Below are positions 11,765 to 23,912 of a DNA stretch of 64,000 bases, piece by piece. Source of the stretch: Polytrichum commune (Eukaryota > Streptophyta > Polytrichopsida > Polytrichales > Polytrichaceae). The translations under genes were made by a program, and so were the position numbers. Location of the stretch: the NCBI GenBank assembly GCA_950295325.1, contig OX485805.1, positions 26,087,501 to 26,151,500 of the forward strand, written 5' to 3'. How positions within the stretch are numbered: position 1 is the stretch's first letter; each line of letters opens with the position of its first letter. A model generated the notes under the pieces. It was not told where the DNA came from and did not search any database. It worked only from the letters and a program-made list of their open reading frames with translations.

Positions 11765-14085
11765 CTTGAGATCAATCCTTGCAATCTCTGCCATTGAGAG
11801 CATGTTATCTTGGGACTTACCACTTCAAACGGGTCCCAAGTCCTAAATCCCAAGTATGGCATGGATGTCCACATGGCAATGGTTTTTGGAGTGAGGATGA
11901 AGACTTGTGTTGAGAGTTGGGATGAGCAAAAAGCTAGGCTCAATTTTCCACACAAGTCATGATAATTTATTTATTTTCCTTCATAAAATAACCAATATTC
12001 AACTTCAATGAATGTAAACCATATTTTAACAATTTCCTAAGGCTCATATCTTGTGATTATTCCATGGATTTATGTGGATGAAATAGCCATTAATATCCTA
12101 AATTTTATGAAAATGGATCCGATCGCCAACTTTTGGATGAATGTGTATAATATTGAAGTCAATGGAGTTTTGTGAGTGAGATGGAGATGATGTGTGAACT
12201 TGTGTGTGGTCAAATATGTGTGCATCGGGTCTTTGGATTTGGATAGTGGATTGAGATACGTGGACATCTTAATCCGGGTTGCATTCTTTGATGTTCATGG
12301 TTAAGTGTGGGGCTTCTATAGGGGGTCGTACGTGGTATGAAGAATCCAACCCCGGCACAAAAAGCTTGCAAGAATTAGATGTACACATACAATGGGGGAT
12401 GTTGAAACATAATACTAAGTTGGTGGTTGTATTTTAGTGCAGTCACGAAAGAAGGCTTTCACAATCTTTCAAAACATTTGAGTTTTGTGGCCTTCTATTA
12501 CAAATAATGAATTGGTCACATGCTCTTGGTAGATTCTCAGGGAGGATAATTAATCTATGTTGTGATATACATATGGGTTCAGAGGGTTTTTTTTAGAAAC
12601 AAAGAAAATTATTGGGGGGGGGGGTATAAAGTGCATGATCTTGATTTGATTGCACCCAATTGTTATACATAATATCATTTTTTTAATCAAATTCATTGAT
12701 CCTATCGTCACTTAGATGGTGTAGGAGACATAAATTTTTAGCACGCTCTAGTTGTTGCAAATTCAGTTTTTGACTAATAACTTTTGTTGTTCTAGAAAAT
12801 TTGTGCTTGCATCCAACAACCAAACATTACAAAAAATTTGCATATGCTACATGTGTATAATCCAATTGCTAAGACTTTTATTGAAAATTTGGCTTACGAA
12901 GTATACATATGGGAGGGATATTGTTCAATCTAGTTTTGTGTACATCAATAGGGTGCTATGAGTTTATTTTTTTTGGAGAGGTAAATATGTTCTTTAGACA
13001 TCACAACTTAAAAAATATGAATGTATAAAAGGGTATTTTTAGAAGCATTGATGTTCGTAGTATATGTATGGGGGACTTATACTTTTCTATAATTTGTTGT
13101 TGTCTATAAATAAAATGGCTATTGCGAATTCTAATGTAGATGTAGATGTACAAATCACAATTCTAAATTTGTTATTAAGATTAATAGTATTTGTGCTAAT
13201 CTTATCACTTAAACAAGAATTTGTGTGTAAATCTAGATTCTATCATTTTCCTAGCTTCAATGACGCATGCTGCATGGTCAAATTCCCATGAGCTACGTCA
13301 TATGGATGAAAAATCTTTAAAACCTTTCTCAAATTTGAAAGTGAAAGTGAATTGGGGATAAAGTATTTAATTTGTAAGCAAACTTTGTGATGAGATATTT
13401 AATCTAGAAGATGTTGGTTTTCAACTCCAAAAAACTTGGCACAATCGAAATGCACGTGCTACAAAGCATAAGAACACATGTGAGAGTAGAATACTTACAA
13501 CGCATGCCACAGTGGGGAAGAAATGCTAGTGGGTTATACTATTAATACATGTGTATCGTGTATTCATGTACTTATATGTAAGGTTGACTACATGATGGCG
13601 AACACCTTCATGTATGTAATTGTAATTTTGAACTACAATAAGGTCATGTATATCACACCTAAATCATATAGGGTTGTACTTATTGTCAAGCACTAATAGT
13701 CAATAATATATAATTAGGATGTGATGTTAGTACAATGTTGATTATGTCAATATGTGTAGGTTAAAATAGCTATTTTAAAAGTTTTATTTACTAACATTGA
13801 AGCTACAATAATATATTAAGGCTTATTTCTAAATCCACAAATACCAAGTTAATTATATGGTAATAGACCACTTGACAAGATGTGGAGCATGAATTCCACG
13901 GTAACATGGTTTTCTTTTCAATGTCAAATGTCCCCTTACATTCCATTTGTATCCAAATTATTCAAAATTCATGGAATATATTCTTATTATAGAAACTTAT
14001 GTCTTAGGTTGAGTCAATGCTCACATGTTATTACTCGTCGCTCATATGTTATTGCTCACTGCTGACATGCTAACTTCCCTCGTTC
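11765..14085. other. Intergenic DNA, no supported gene
   Basis: AT-rich, with an 11-G run at 12614-12624. Short frames (12752-12961, 13064-13291) have no recognisable domains. Some upstream stretches may belong to the kinase-like pseudogene that follows, but could not be aligned. Confidence 0.45.
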
Positions 14086-14449
14086 CGGATGAAGAGGGTA
14101 AAGCTGGCTTGGGCTTTGGTATGGATCATGTCGGAATTGCACAATGTAAATGTGCAAAACAATGATCTTTTCATAGACAACATTATGCTCCATTGGGAGT
14201 GGGATGGAAGTTTGAAGATTGGATGTGCGATTGGGAGTGTGCATCGATATAGGTGAGAAGGTTGAATAATTGTGGCATGTGTATACCAAAGGCGCCAATG
14301 AAAAATTAAAGAAAGAGAAGCTTTGGGTGGCACCTGAATTGTTTAGGGTCCACAATAGGAGACGTCAAGATATGCTTAAACATTACATCAATGAGGTTGA
14401 GAGTTTGATGGTCGGCAACTTGCACGGAAACTTTGAAACACGGTCATAA
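14086..14449 (+). pseudogene. Protein-kinase-like pseudogene fragment
   Basis: Three plus-strand frames read in succession give a decayed kinase core. The first (from 14086) reads RVKLAWALVWIMSELHN, then NNDLFIDNIML, matching a catalytic loop HxDxxxxN in which His has become Asn. It continues WEWDGSLKIG. After a frameshift near 14223 the next frame reads CDWECAS where DFG is expected. After another shift, from 14273, it reads KLWVAPELF, an APE motif, and ends at TAA 14447-14449. At least two frameshifts and the missing N-lobe make it non-functional. The CDW...WVAPELF pattern resembles kinase-like proteins I recall from mosses; this is memory, not a search. It is unrelated in type to the MAPKKK at 46-57 kb. 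Confidence 0.55.
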
Positions 14450-16147
14450 TCCAATATTCTATGTTGTGTGTGGGGGGGGGGGGATTCTTGAATTTTGGAC
14501 CATGACCATAGACCTTTTGTGTGAAGATTCCTTAGGGACCCGCATTGACTTGGGTTCCACAAGACATTGGATGTAGATGGACCATGTGAGGTGGGATTAG
14601 CCCATGGATTGCTAGAGATTTGAAATCAAGGATAGTATTAACATGTTAGTTTTTCCGGCTTCATAATGGGGTTTCCATAGACTTAGTATGCATGTATCAC
14701 TAATACAAACTTGTTTGTAGAATTTTGGTCTTTATATTACCTTTATTATGATGCAACCTTTTTTGATACAAAAAATTGTTGGCTCTTCTCCCCTTTTCTA
14801 TTTCATGTTTCCTAAATGCATATGCCCATCCATAAATGGGGTTGACTCCCTAATCGACTACTAATGTGAGTTGTCGACTAGAGAGCTGACTTCTTACATG
14901 CAGTTGACTGATTCCAAAGGGTGGACTCTTCGTTGAAAATGACTTGCGTGGGTCATTATGAAATCAAACCCCCCTATATATGAGAAGTTAGTAGAAAAAA
15001 AAATGTATATGTACCAATGGCATGCTAGAAAATGGACTTAGTTATTTATACTAAGCTTTTCAATTTAGTATTGATAAATGCATGCACTACATATACAAAA
15101 CTTAAATCATGAATTATACAAGCCTTTATTACATATTTAAATCCACTTTTGATATATGGAGAAAGAGAAAGCCTTCAAACATTTTTCAATACATAACATG
15201 TAACTCAACGATTGCATCAAAAAAAAAGAAAAAAAGAGCACAACAACTTAGCCACAATCTGGAGAGAAAAACTCATGAGCGCTCTAGAGCTTCCAATTGG
15301 TAAAAACCTAGAACCTTAACCCTTAAATGCTCAAGGAACCTGAAATGGGTCGCCACCTAATATTTTACTAGGTTTTGTGACCCACAAGGTGGTAATTTAT
15401 GTGGATGGAAAGGTATCTACTAGTGTAGGTTGGTGACCACTGATATGTGGGCCAAAATAACATATAAAAACCACGTACTCCAAGCATGTAGGATTTTATG
15501 TTAGGTTGGCAAGTTGACATTGCTTGTTTTAAGAGGCGGTTTCATTGTGTTGCTCAAATTTAGGAGCCAATACCTTTCACATATGATGCCCAAGTTGGGT
15601 GGGATTTTTTTTCCTTAGGACAAGGTGACGGTTGTGCACAACTTGACTGGATGGATTTGGAAAGAAAAAGAAAAAAAAGAGGGCACATGTTGCTTGCTTC
15701 ATGAAAAAGGGGAAATCTCCCAAAATGACTTCATGTGGCCCTTCCAACTTTGAGGGTGACAAACTTCATTTAAATTTGCTCAAAAATCCCCAAATTTTTG
15801 GGAGTAGCTCATTTGTCATCCACATAACATATTGTGGAAAAGTTTTCAACTTTCTAAAATTTGTGGCATGACTGAGATGGTCATGACACAAAAAAATCAA
15901 GGATATCTTTAGTTGTCCCTCGGATGAAGGCCATGTTCATATGTTAATCTGACCTAGCAAATGTGGTCGGATCCAAAGTTTCTCAGCAAGAATACATGGT
16001 ATTTTTGTTCACATCACACTGTTGGATTTGAAGAAAACAAATTTCATTTTGCTACTTAACATAATTGTTCAGCTATGGTGTTGGAGGTCTCTGAAAATGG
16101 AATGTGAAGGCTCGAACGTTTAAGGGTAACTGTAAACCCCCATGTCA
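14450..16147. other. Intergenic DNA, no supported gene
   Basis: Contains a 12-G run (14472-14483) and a motif near 14876 (GACTTCTTACATGCAGTTGACT-like) related to the degenerate repeats at 17100-17300. No gene recognised. Confidence 0.5.
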
Positions 16148-16545
16148 TTGAGGCGTTCTGAACATGGGCTAGGAAGATCTTGGCCATTGATTGCGATCTT
16201 ACAGATCTAAAGGCTCCTATGTTGCCCTAGCTTTTGGCTTCTCTTCCCCTTAGGTAGAGCTTGAAAAACTTCATGTTGGCTGAAATTTCCATCTCCATCC
16301 ACTCATGAATCTTGGATGAAAATTTTCAAACTAAGTCTTTCATTAAAAGGACTTGCAAAGGAGATGATGCTAACGGGGGGGGGGGGGGGGGGGTCAAACT
16401 CCTACCTCTTCCTTCTTAAAGGTAGAACCAAGAGTACTAGATATCAACTCCAAGCCCCTTTTGATGACCAACCTTGAAATGAAATGAAATTTACGTGGTT
16501 ATATGAGAGCATTTGTGTGGGATTTTGAAGGTTCTCACAAGGTTC
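16148..16545. repeat. Dispersed repeat family A, copy 2
   Basis: Direct repeat of 2689-3085. It carries an expanded G19 tract (16375-16393) where copy 1 has only GGGG, which shifts any old reading frame. Confidence 0.7.
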
Positions 16546-16636
16546 CTTAAGTTCTTAACAAAGTTCCCTGGATGGCCGGAGGGGAATTCCATTGGGAACT
16601 CATGGAACCTTCAAAATCCCACACAAATGCTCTCAT
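16503..16636. repeat. Perfect 31-bp inverted repeat / hairpin
   Basis: Positions 16503-16533 and 16606-16636 are perfect reverse complements (arm begins ATGAGAGCATTTGTGTGGG). They surround a 72-base loop that is itself partly self-complementary. The left arm is the tail of repeat A, so the right arm is a short inverted duplication of that tail. Confidence 0.85.
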
Positions 16637-16639
16637 ACT

Positions 16640-17099
16640 ATGGGATGAACAATCAACCCCTTCATCTTGCAAACATTAATTATTCATCTGCCAAAATTTC
16701 ATCCATTCGAAGTTTATTTTCGGGCTGCCCAAGTAGTTTCGTAGACCATGGGATGGGGCTCTGTGAATGGGTGGCTTGGATGTGGTCTGCCCACGATCAC
16801 ACACCCTTCATTCATAACACCTCAATGACATGGATGTAAACCCTAACAAAAATGGGAAAGGTAGTCATTGAGGACTATCGCCATATGACAACAATAGATG
16901 AAAATGTGAAATGGATGAAACTAACACATCTACTGTCAATTCAATTTTCAAAACCTCAATTCATTTTTTTTGTACATCTACATTAATTTCAAAATTCTTA
17001 GCAACCTATTTAAATGTACATGTCACTAGAGAAAAATAATACCATTTGCTTATGTATACTTTGTACGCTAATGCCTCAAATGTGTGAATCAGGAAGGTC
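16640..17099. other. Intergenic DNA, nothing recognised
   Basis: No coding frame or repeat boundary identified. Confidence 0.5.
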
Positions 17100-17300
17100 A
17101 ATTGCTACTATAAAAGTTGATTAGAGGGCCGACTACTTATGTGTAGTTGACTCCTATGGTGACCAACCGACTAGAACATCTAATTATAGGCCAACTGCAT
17201 ATGTGTAGTTGATTGTTACTATGGTAGTTTATCAGAGGCCGACTGCTTATGTGCAATTGATTGATGCGTCAACTACTACTATAGGCAATCGACTTTGTGG
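17100..17300. repeat. Degenerate tandem repeats (GTGTAGTTGA unit)
   Basis: At least three diverged copies of a unit containing GGCCGACTxCTTATGTGTAG followed by TTGA, spaced about 40-60 bp. A related single copy lies near 14876. Such arrays can be subterminal repeats of a transposon, but no ends were located. Confidence 0.5.
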
Positions 17301-17394
17301 CGACGTTGTAAAAAAAACCTTGTGGTAACTAAAACCGTTACCACTATGAATGTCCTTTGGGCATCAAGCCCATATGTGATTTGATGGCCAGAGG

Positions 17395-17725
17395 CTGCGT
17401 CACGCTTATTTGCACATCCATGGGTGTATGCCTATGTTTCAAAATGGTCTACAAGTTGACTAAAATGTACAGAAATGACATTTGATTTTTGTATGATCAA
17501 GAACATCTTCCTCTTGAATGTTAAAAGTCCTTGTACTATCATTTCAAATGTCTCAATGTATTGTGCTAAATGTCAGAATGTAAATATTTTCTCACTAAAA
17601 TTAGCTACCTATGTTGACGAATATTATGTTGGCAATTAGCAAGTGTGACATTTTGAGACCTCTAAGCATCTAATTTAAACCCTTTGCAAATAGTGTACGT
17701 GACACCAAATACCATAACCTTATAG
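17395..17725. repeat. Truncated relative of the TIR element at 9027
   Basis: Aligns with about 9200-9500: it shares TCAAGAACATCTTCCTCTTG, TTTTGAGACCTCTA and GTGACACCAAATACC, ending at the equivalent right end. The left terminus is missing. Confidence 0.65.
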
Positions 17726-19194
17726 TCATGATGGAATTGGTGAAGGTCTAGGAATGGAAAGAGGAGAGATAAAGTGCAGAGGACATAAACTACTCATTTG
17801 CACATTCCTTATGCCCTTTGTGGTGAACTCTGAAGTAACCAAGCATTAAAGTTTCAACAACCGTTTTTGGCATTTTCTATACACATACATTTTCAAAGTT
17901 CATAAGGATTAAATTATGTTCTTGATATACATTTGATTTGACTTAAAACCCCAACGCTTTTAAGCTTTTAAGTTGTTATTTTGCCGTTGAATTCTTTCAT
18001 TTGAGTTCACATAGGATAAGATCTTGAACATTTTATAATAGGAGGGAATACAAGGGGTTAGGGTGTCATCATATGACATCAGAAGCTCCAATACCAATTT
18101 GGCACAAACACTAGAAGAATTCTAACTATCAACGACTATGCTTATGACTCTAATACCAGTCGTAAAGGACCACAATGACTATATATGTTTTAGTTATTAT
18201 GGACGAGTTGTAACGGACACATAGTTGTTCCGGACATGACGTGGATGCCACGTCAACTTCATCCAAATCTGACCATCGCGAGGTGTCATTGCCATGCGGC
18301 TCCGACGTGGCAGCCATCCCTGACTAGGCAGCCATGTCACTACGCTATGTGGCAAGGCATACAATGACGTGGCGTCCACATCATGAAGTAATATATTCTT
18401 ACGTGGACAATATATCAGTGCCATGTCACCAATAGAATTACTCTTTTCCTATTTTAAAGCGCATTTTTGCAACAACTATTATTATCTCATTTGTACACGT
18501 GGTGGTGCCCATCCATTTAAAAAATGCCACATATCTATTGCTTGGTCTGACACGTGTATTGAGGGTGTACCATACCGTGCCATGTTGGCATCATTTGAGT
18601 CATATGTTGCTCATTGATTATATTGGCTACATATGACATGTCGGCACATTATTCGACAACTAGAGTTCAGGGTCAACACGCTCACTAAAAAAATGACTAC
18701 ATTTGTATGTTGTTAGTCATTTATTAGTCGAGTAGGGTTTGGTGTAGTTGACACATGTACACGAGGTGTGTTGATGTGGCAAGTCAACGACTCGAAATAT
18801 ATTTAATTATGACTACGAGTATTCTCATGGAAAGCATATATTTGTTATAATATGGTTGGCAGGTAGTCCTTACTACATCATTCAACAATTTTTGTATCAA
18901 CTTAACAGGTGACACACATATGTTTGTCCTAATTCGAAATGACACAACTCATTCAAGCACCCACATTACTGCAATCCTTGGAGGGTACATGCACTGTGTG
19001 AGGAAAGTGTGCTCAATACATACAATCAACGCCACATGACTCATTCAAAATGCCTTGGGAATGTGCACTTCTACATTCGAATAATCCTTTAAGTTGAATC
19101 TGCCAATCCCTACCTTGTCCAATGGTATGTTCATGTAGCTTTACCCTACACCCCACTCATGTATATAAAACCTGTAAACTATGCCTATCTACCC

Positions 19195-20019
19195 CTAAGC
19201 TTTCATATGCTTTTGGCTCCATAACACACTACCACCTATCACACCTTTTACCAAAAATTGATCCCCTCCTGCATGTGGATGCATGAGAGGTGCATCATCT
19301 ATTTGAGCATGTATAACATCAACCTTGTAGAAAAATTGGGGAATTGGTTTAAAATGAAATTTATCAACCCCCCAAACACCACTTATCTTGCCTGATGCTA
19401 CTATCTGCCGAGGATTCTTGAAATCCATCAATTGCACAACCTGTCCAAAGTAAAACTGCCCCAACCCAAAATCCACAACATACACTTCAACATATATTCT
19501 TCACATACAACAAACTTTGCTACATAAACCAGGTTCAAATTGAAAATAGAGAACAACCTTGAGCCTTGACTTTTTGATGCCAAATCTCCTATATGGATAA
19601 TAAGAAGGTTTGCAGATGATGCAGACAAGTTAGGTGCAAATGTGCGAGCCAGCCAAGGGTGAAGCAACACCATATCTCCACACCCCAATTCCAGCTGCAT
19701 TATAACATTATAGCCATTTTTAATGTTTGCCATATTGAGGAAAAAACCTGACTGCTTCAATGACCATGTCATAATTTCAAGTTGAGTTGGTTCAAAACTG
19801 TTGAACGAGTTTAATTTGCCTCTTGATCATACTTTCCTAGAGTCCAGTAAATTGATTTCTTTTTATAAAATTTTGCAATAGAATCACCTCAATAGGAGCA
19901 GCAGCTGGCACATCAGAAGGCTGTGGGAATGGAGTTCTATTCAATGCAGAGGTTGCAATCCAATCTTGTATCAGCCAGTGACTTCGTGGAAAAACTGCTA
20001 CTCCTCCAAAGCTCTTTCT
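19195..20019 (-). pseudogene. Captured PhyH-like dioxygenase fragment inside the CACTA element
   Basis: Two minus-strand segments join through GT-AG sites: 20019-19888 (44 codons, acceptor CAG before it, donor GAG|GTGATT) and 19694 downward (acceptor ATGCAG). The first reads FGGVAVFPRSHW, like the GG-x-PGSH motif of the phytanoyl-CoA dioxygenase (PhyH) 2-oxoglutarate/Fe(II) family. The join reads APIELELGCGDMVLLHPW then LARTFAPN, like the family's GDxxLxHxLxxHxxxPN stretch. Arg sits where the second iron-binding His is expected, and the upstream HxD segment was not found, so it is unlikely to be active. A third stretch (19485-19195, ending at a stop) contains KNPRQIVASGKISGVWG and FYKVDV. It is reminiscent of the C-terminal domain of CACTA-associated TNPA-like proteins, with lower certainty. 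No start codon could be placed. Confidence 0.5.
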
Positions 20020-21127
20020 CTGTGTGTTATCTGTGTGACAAACAAACATACCAAACCTATGTAAAAACATATGTTGATCTATCCATCACATGCGACAATA
20101 CCAAAATGCAGTGTGCCATCATCGATTGACTAACATGACTATAAAAATCAATTTGCAATCTGGACTTTGTAGCACTCAAATACAAGAACTGCCTTCATCA
20201 CCACAACTTGATTATCGATACCATGCATGCACATACATAACCGGTCCAATACTGATACAGACACACATTTTAGAACATCATCAAATCCGAAAAGAGGATC
20301 ATGTCAATATAATTTACATACTGAAATGATCTTATTCATGTGGAAGCAACAGTTCAGAACATACATTCAAAAGTAAGAGCTAAATTCCACAAAGCCCCAT
20401 GACAAACCTGAGAGGGATATAACTAGCGTAGCAACTCAAGTTGGTGTTTGTAAAAAATTGAAATCATCGCCACACTCCAGACCGTCAACCTGATTGATAA
20501 TTCATCTTACACCCACCACGTACAGATTTGTCAACTTAAGATGAAATCTCTACTTTGTGATGTGAACAATCAGAATCAAGGCAAGCAAAACTCTTTGACA
20601 TTGGTTCTTCATGATTTAATAAGGTTCTTCACAGCTTGATGTAGATTCATGTACCATACAAATAACTAGCTGAAAATTTTGATGGGATCATATTGCCACA
20701 AGTGATTGACTTTTAGAACTACAAGAACAAGACATCGGGTCCCTCCAAATACTGAAACTTCTTGTATGCAAGTATGTTTAGCTATCACATTCAACAGTTT
20801 GAAAATGGAGGATGAGAATGCACATAAATAATTCAAAGATGAGAAAGAAGTCAAATTGCTGGAGGGAACGATATAGGAGGTTGTATTTTGACCACTGTTA
20901 CTACTTTGCCAGTACACTGAAACAGTTGCCGACCTCTTCATTCTTCTGTCTTATTGCATGACCAACCCTAATTCAAATTGAAGCACTATGAGGTATACAA
21001 TCCAACAACCCGGGCTGATCAAATATCGTTGTAAGTATCAAGGAGGCTCAGAAAACACTTACAGACTAGGGTAACTAGTAAACCTTAAAATAAGAATGAA
21101 GAGAGCTACACCAAAACAGATGATAGG
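20020..21127. other. CACTA interior, no intact gene
   Basis: Upstream side (minus strand) of the PhyH-like fragment. It may hold further decayed exons. The minus frame 20666-20941 (91 codons) has no recognised domain. Confidence 0.4.
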
Positions 21128-21545
21128 TAAACCCTATCACACATACTTAAACACCCAAAACCCTACATCACCTACATCTCACACAAACCCCAACACCCTA
21201 AGCATTTCTATCACAAGGCTGCCCCTAATCACAACACACACAAAAAAAGGACCAACAAATGCATACATGCACACATGCACACAAACTAAACCCTGATTTG
21301 CCTCAACTCACATTGGACAACCCTATCACTCCAACCTAAACACCCAACACCCTACACCACTTACAACTTACACAAACACCAACACCCTAAGCATTTCCAT
21401 CGCAAGGCTGCCCCTAAACACAACACACACAAAAAGGACCAGCAAATGCATACATGCACACAAATTAAACCCCAACATACTCTCAACTCACATTCATAAA
21501 CCCTATCACAAAAACCTAAACACCCAACCCCCTACAAATGTCACA
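21128..21545. repeat. Tandem repeat, unit about 180-190 bp, 2.2 copies
   Basis: Units start near 21128, 21319 and 21499, each with AACCCTATCAC...AAACACCCAA. Units 1 and 2 share CACCCTAAGCATTTC and AAGGCTGCCCCTAA. The strand is C/A-rich with CCCTAA words but is not a telomere array. It lies inside the CACTA element. Confidence 0.8.
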
Positions 21546-22500
21546 CTTGGCAACCATGCACGGCGTCCTTCAAGGTATGAGATCTGAACCCTCTACAAAA
21601 CTTACCTATCTAAACTCTCACACACAAGGGTCTTCCACTGCCGCACTTGTGGAGACCAGAAAATGATAGGGTTAGAAGGGAAGTGGGTTTAGGGTGCTCT
21701 CGAGGGTGAAGGAGAGAGACGAAATCTCCACCATCCACGTATGATCTCTATGTACGTCACTTGCCAACATGGCAAGCCACGTCATCGTTCACAAGTATGC
21801 TGGTTAGCAACCAACACACGTGGCCAAAATAAACGACTAAGCTATGTCTTTGTTGCCATGTATCGGTCCACGTGCACAAACAATGACTGACTTATAGTCG
21901 TATGCAGGTATAGGTTTTTATGACTAAATTGCAACTATGACCTTATCTAAGGTGACGCAAAGAATGAGAAGCTCTCAATAAACGCCGGAACAATGTTCGC
22001 CCTGAACGTGCGGTTGATTACAAACATACCATTTTGCCTGAGCTTTAGAGAGTTCAACAGAGAGGACTACAGAAGGGTATCAAATGTAGTTAGACAAATA
22101 TGTATAGAATGTAGCTAAACCTTGCCAAGAAAAAATCCTCTAATATCAATGTTGAACCGGATAGATTCCTCACCCTCGCACTCTGACCAACTGTGCTAAA
22201 AAATGGTAGACATACAGGTTTCTGAACATCTTGATTCTTGCACTACATGCCAGTCAATGAAAGCAACAAGAGGGGAGAAGAGTTTAGGGGAGGACTAACA
22301 ATGTTTTGGCTCATTCTTGCAGTGGCATAAACACTTCCTACAGATGATTTGCCCGCCTCACAAGGGAACGAGAAGGTGATTTTCTTATAACACATCCGCA
22401 CGCAAGCTAGTAAGATGCCCAAGAATTTTTGTCTCATTTGGAGATCATCAACGTAGTGGCAAGGACTTAACCACAAAATACAAATATTATGCCATAACAT
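21546..22500. other. CACTA interior, no gene seen
   Basis: No domain recognised in the short frames. Subterminal GACTAA/AGTCAT motifs begin to appear near 21.9 kb and become dense after 22.5 kb. Confidence 0.5.
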
Positions 22501-23073
22501 AGCATGACTTGTCATAGTGTTAGAAAATTTTATGCCACGTTAGCAAAGGCGATACTATAATGACTCTAAAACAACTAGCATAAGGTGTAGGGTAAAGGGG
22601 GTACTATGCCACCTAAACCCTAAGCCTCATAGAGTCATTGAGGTTGGAAGACGTAGTCATTTTTTTGACACGTCAGCATTATCGAGAATAATGTTCACTT
22701 AATACATACCTATTTTCCACGTCATTGGAGGGACGTAAGTGCCACATCGCATATTTGTGTTATTACTGAGTAATAGTATACACGTAGTCGTTAAATGACA
22801 ACCACATAATGACTAATAATTAGCCAGGTCATGATATTCTATCCACGTTATACACGAATGGATGTAGTGGATGATACATGGTAGACAGAAAAATGGTATG
22901 TTGTACGGCCTTCAACAGAGTTTATCATAAGTCATTTGAATGACTAAATAATGACTCACATGTTGGCCACGTCACATAAGGTGAGCTGAGTAGGCATCAC
23001 AGTCGTTTAATGAGTTGTTTAGGACAGTGAGTCATTGATACCATGGTTGGAATGGACAGGGATTCTTCTAGTG

Positions 23074-23610
23074 AAAGTTGTCTTTGCCTGTTGATCGAGC
23101 ATGGGCCCCTCTTTAGAACTAGTTAGCCCACCTATGCACTCTACCCCTTGTTGATTTGCATACTGTGCACTTGGATAATCTTAAAGTTCATGTGTAGCAA
23201 ATTTCCATCTCAACATGAAAGCATTTAACTTCCCCTCCATTCTTTGAGACTGCAACCACTTGGGTCATGTTTATATACACCCTCGTGTGGTCAAGGGCAC
23301 ATATTCCCCCTTCTTATTTGTGCATTGGATGTCTCCAAAGTAATGACCCTTGTGGGCAACCCAATAGGGCCATCTAATTTGTGCATAAGGGAGATGAACA
23401 TGTCCCAACTGAATTTCACGAGTATGGGAATAACACCATCTAAATACCATGTTATGACTGGAATTGAGCACATTAAATGATCGAGCTCATTAATATTGCA
23501 CGAGCAATGTGTGGTGAGACATAAAATATGAGTACATGGGGGTTGGGATCAGAAGTGTTCATGTTCATGCAATGGCATAGCCAATATCTATGTCCTCCTT
23601 GTTAGAATGA
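23074..23610. other. Intergenic DNA after the CACTA element
   Basis: Includes overlapping short frames at 23244-23480 on both strands with no recognised domain. It may be continuous with the decayed frame that follows on the minus strand. Confidence 0.4.
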
Positions 23611-23912
23611 ATTCTCATCCACGGAATGATGGCTAGAGGATGCTTTCACAAGTTGTGTCCAAGCCACAATGAAGTTCTCACGTCATGTGTGGCCATATAG
23701 AGGACAACTCATCTTTGCACATTTGCACACCTCATTGGCCTAGTGAGAGTCCAAGAATTATAGAGGAGACCACAATTTGTCCACCTTTGTAGCCCAATTG
23801 TCATCGTCAACCATTTTGCATGCACCAATATACATGATGTATCCCTCATGCTTGAGGAACTTATGCACCAAAAACCATGATATGTTGTAATGAGACTTGG
23901 CGATAGTTCTCA
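23611..23912 (-). pseudogene. Decayed coding fragment, unknown family
   Basis: One minus-strand frame stays coherent over about 100 codons apart from three in-frame stops. It includes WFLVHKFLKHEGYIMYIGAC, then KMVDDDNWATKVDKLWSPL, and later RENFIVAWTQLVKASSS. The even amino-acid composition suggests former coding sequence, probably of a transposon or dispersed gene. I do not recognise the family. Confidence 0.3.

Larger units (their letters stand above)
18109..23073. mobile_element. CACTA (En/Spm-type) DNA transposon, 4965 bp
   Basis: The left end is CACTAGAAGAATTC and the right end is its inverted counterpart (GATTCTTCTAGTG). A 3-bp duplication AAA flanks it at 18106-18108 and 23074-23076. 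The termini and 3-bp duplication are diagnostic of CACTA elements. Both subterminal regions (about 18.1-18.9 and 22.5-23.0 kb) are packed with short motifs in both orientations such as TAGTCATTTA, ATGACTA and GTCGTTTAATGA, as expected for transposase binding sites. No transposase (TNP2/TNPD-like) frame remains, so it is non-autonomous. Its interior holds a minus-strand gene fragment (19195-20019) and a 180-190 bp tandem repeat. Confidence 0.88.

Noticed and set aside
11692-11955. Gly/Leu/Trp-rich minus frame
   Set aside because: Reads through a 7-bp tandem repeat; low-complexity chance frame.
21128-21545. Interstitial telomere repeat
   Set aside because: CCCTAA words occur but not in tandem; the real period is 180-190 bp.
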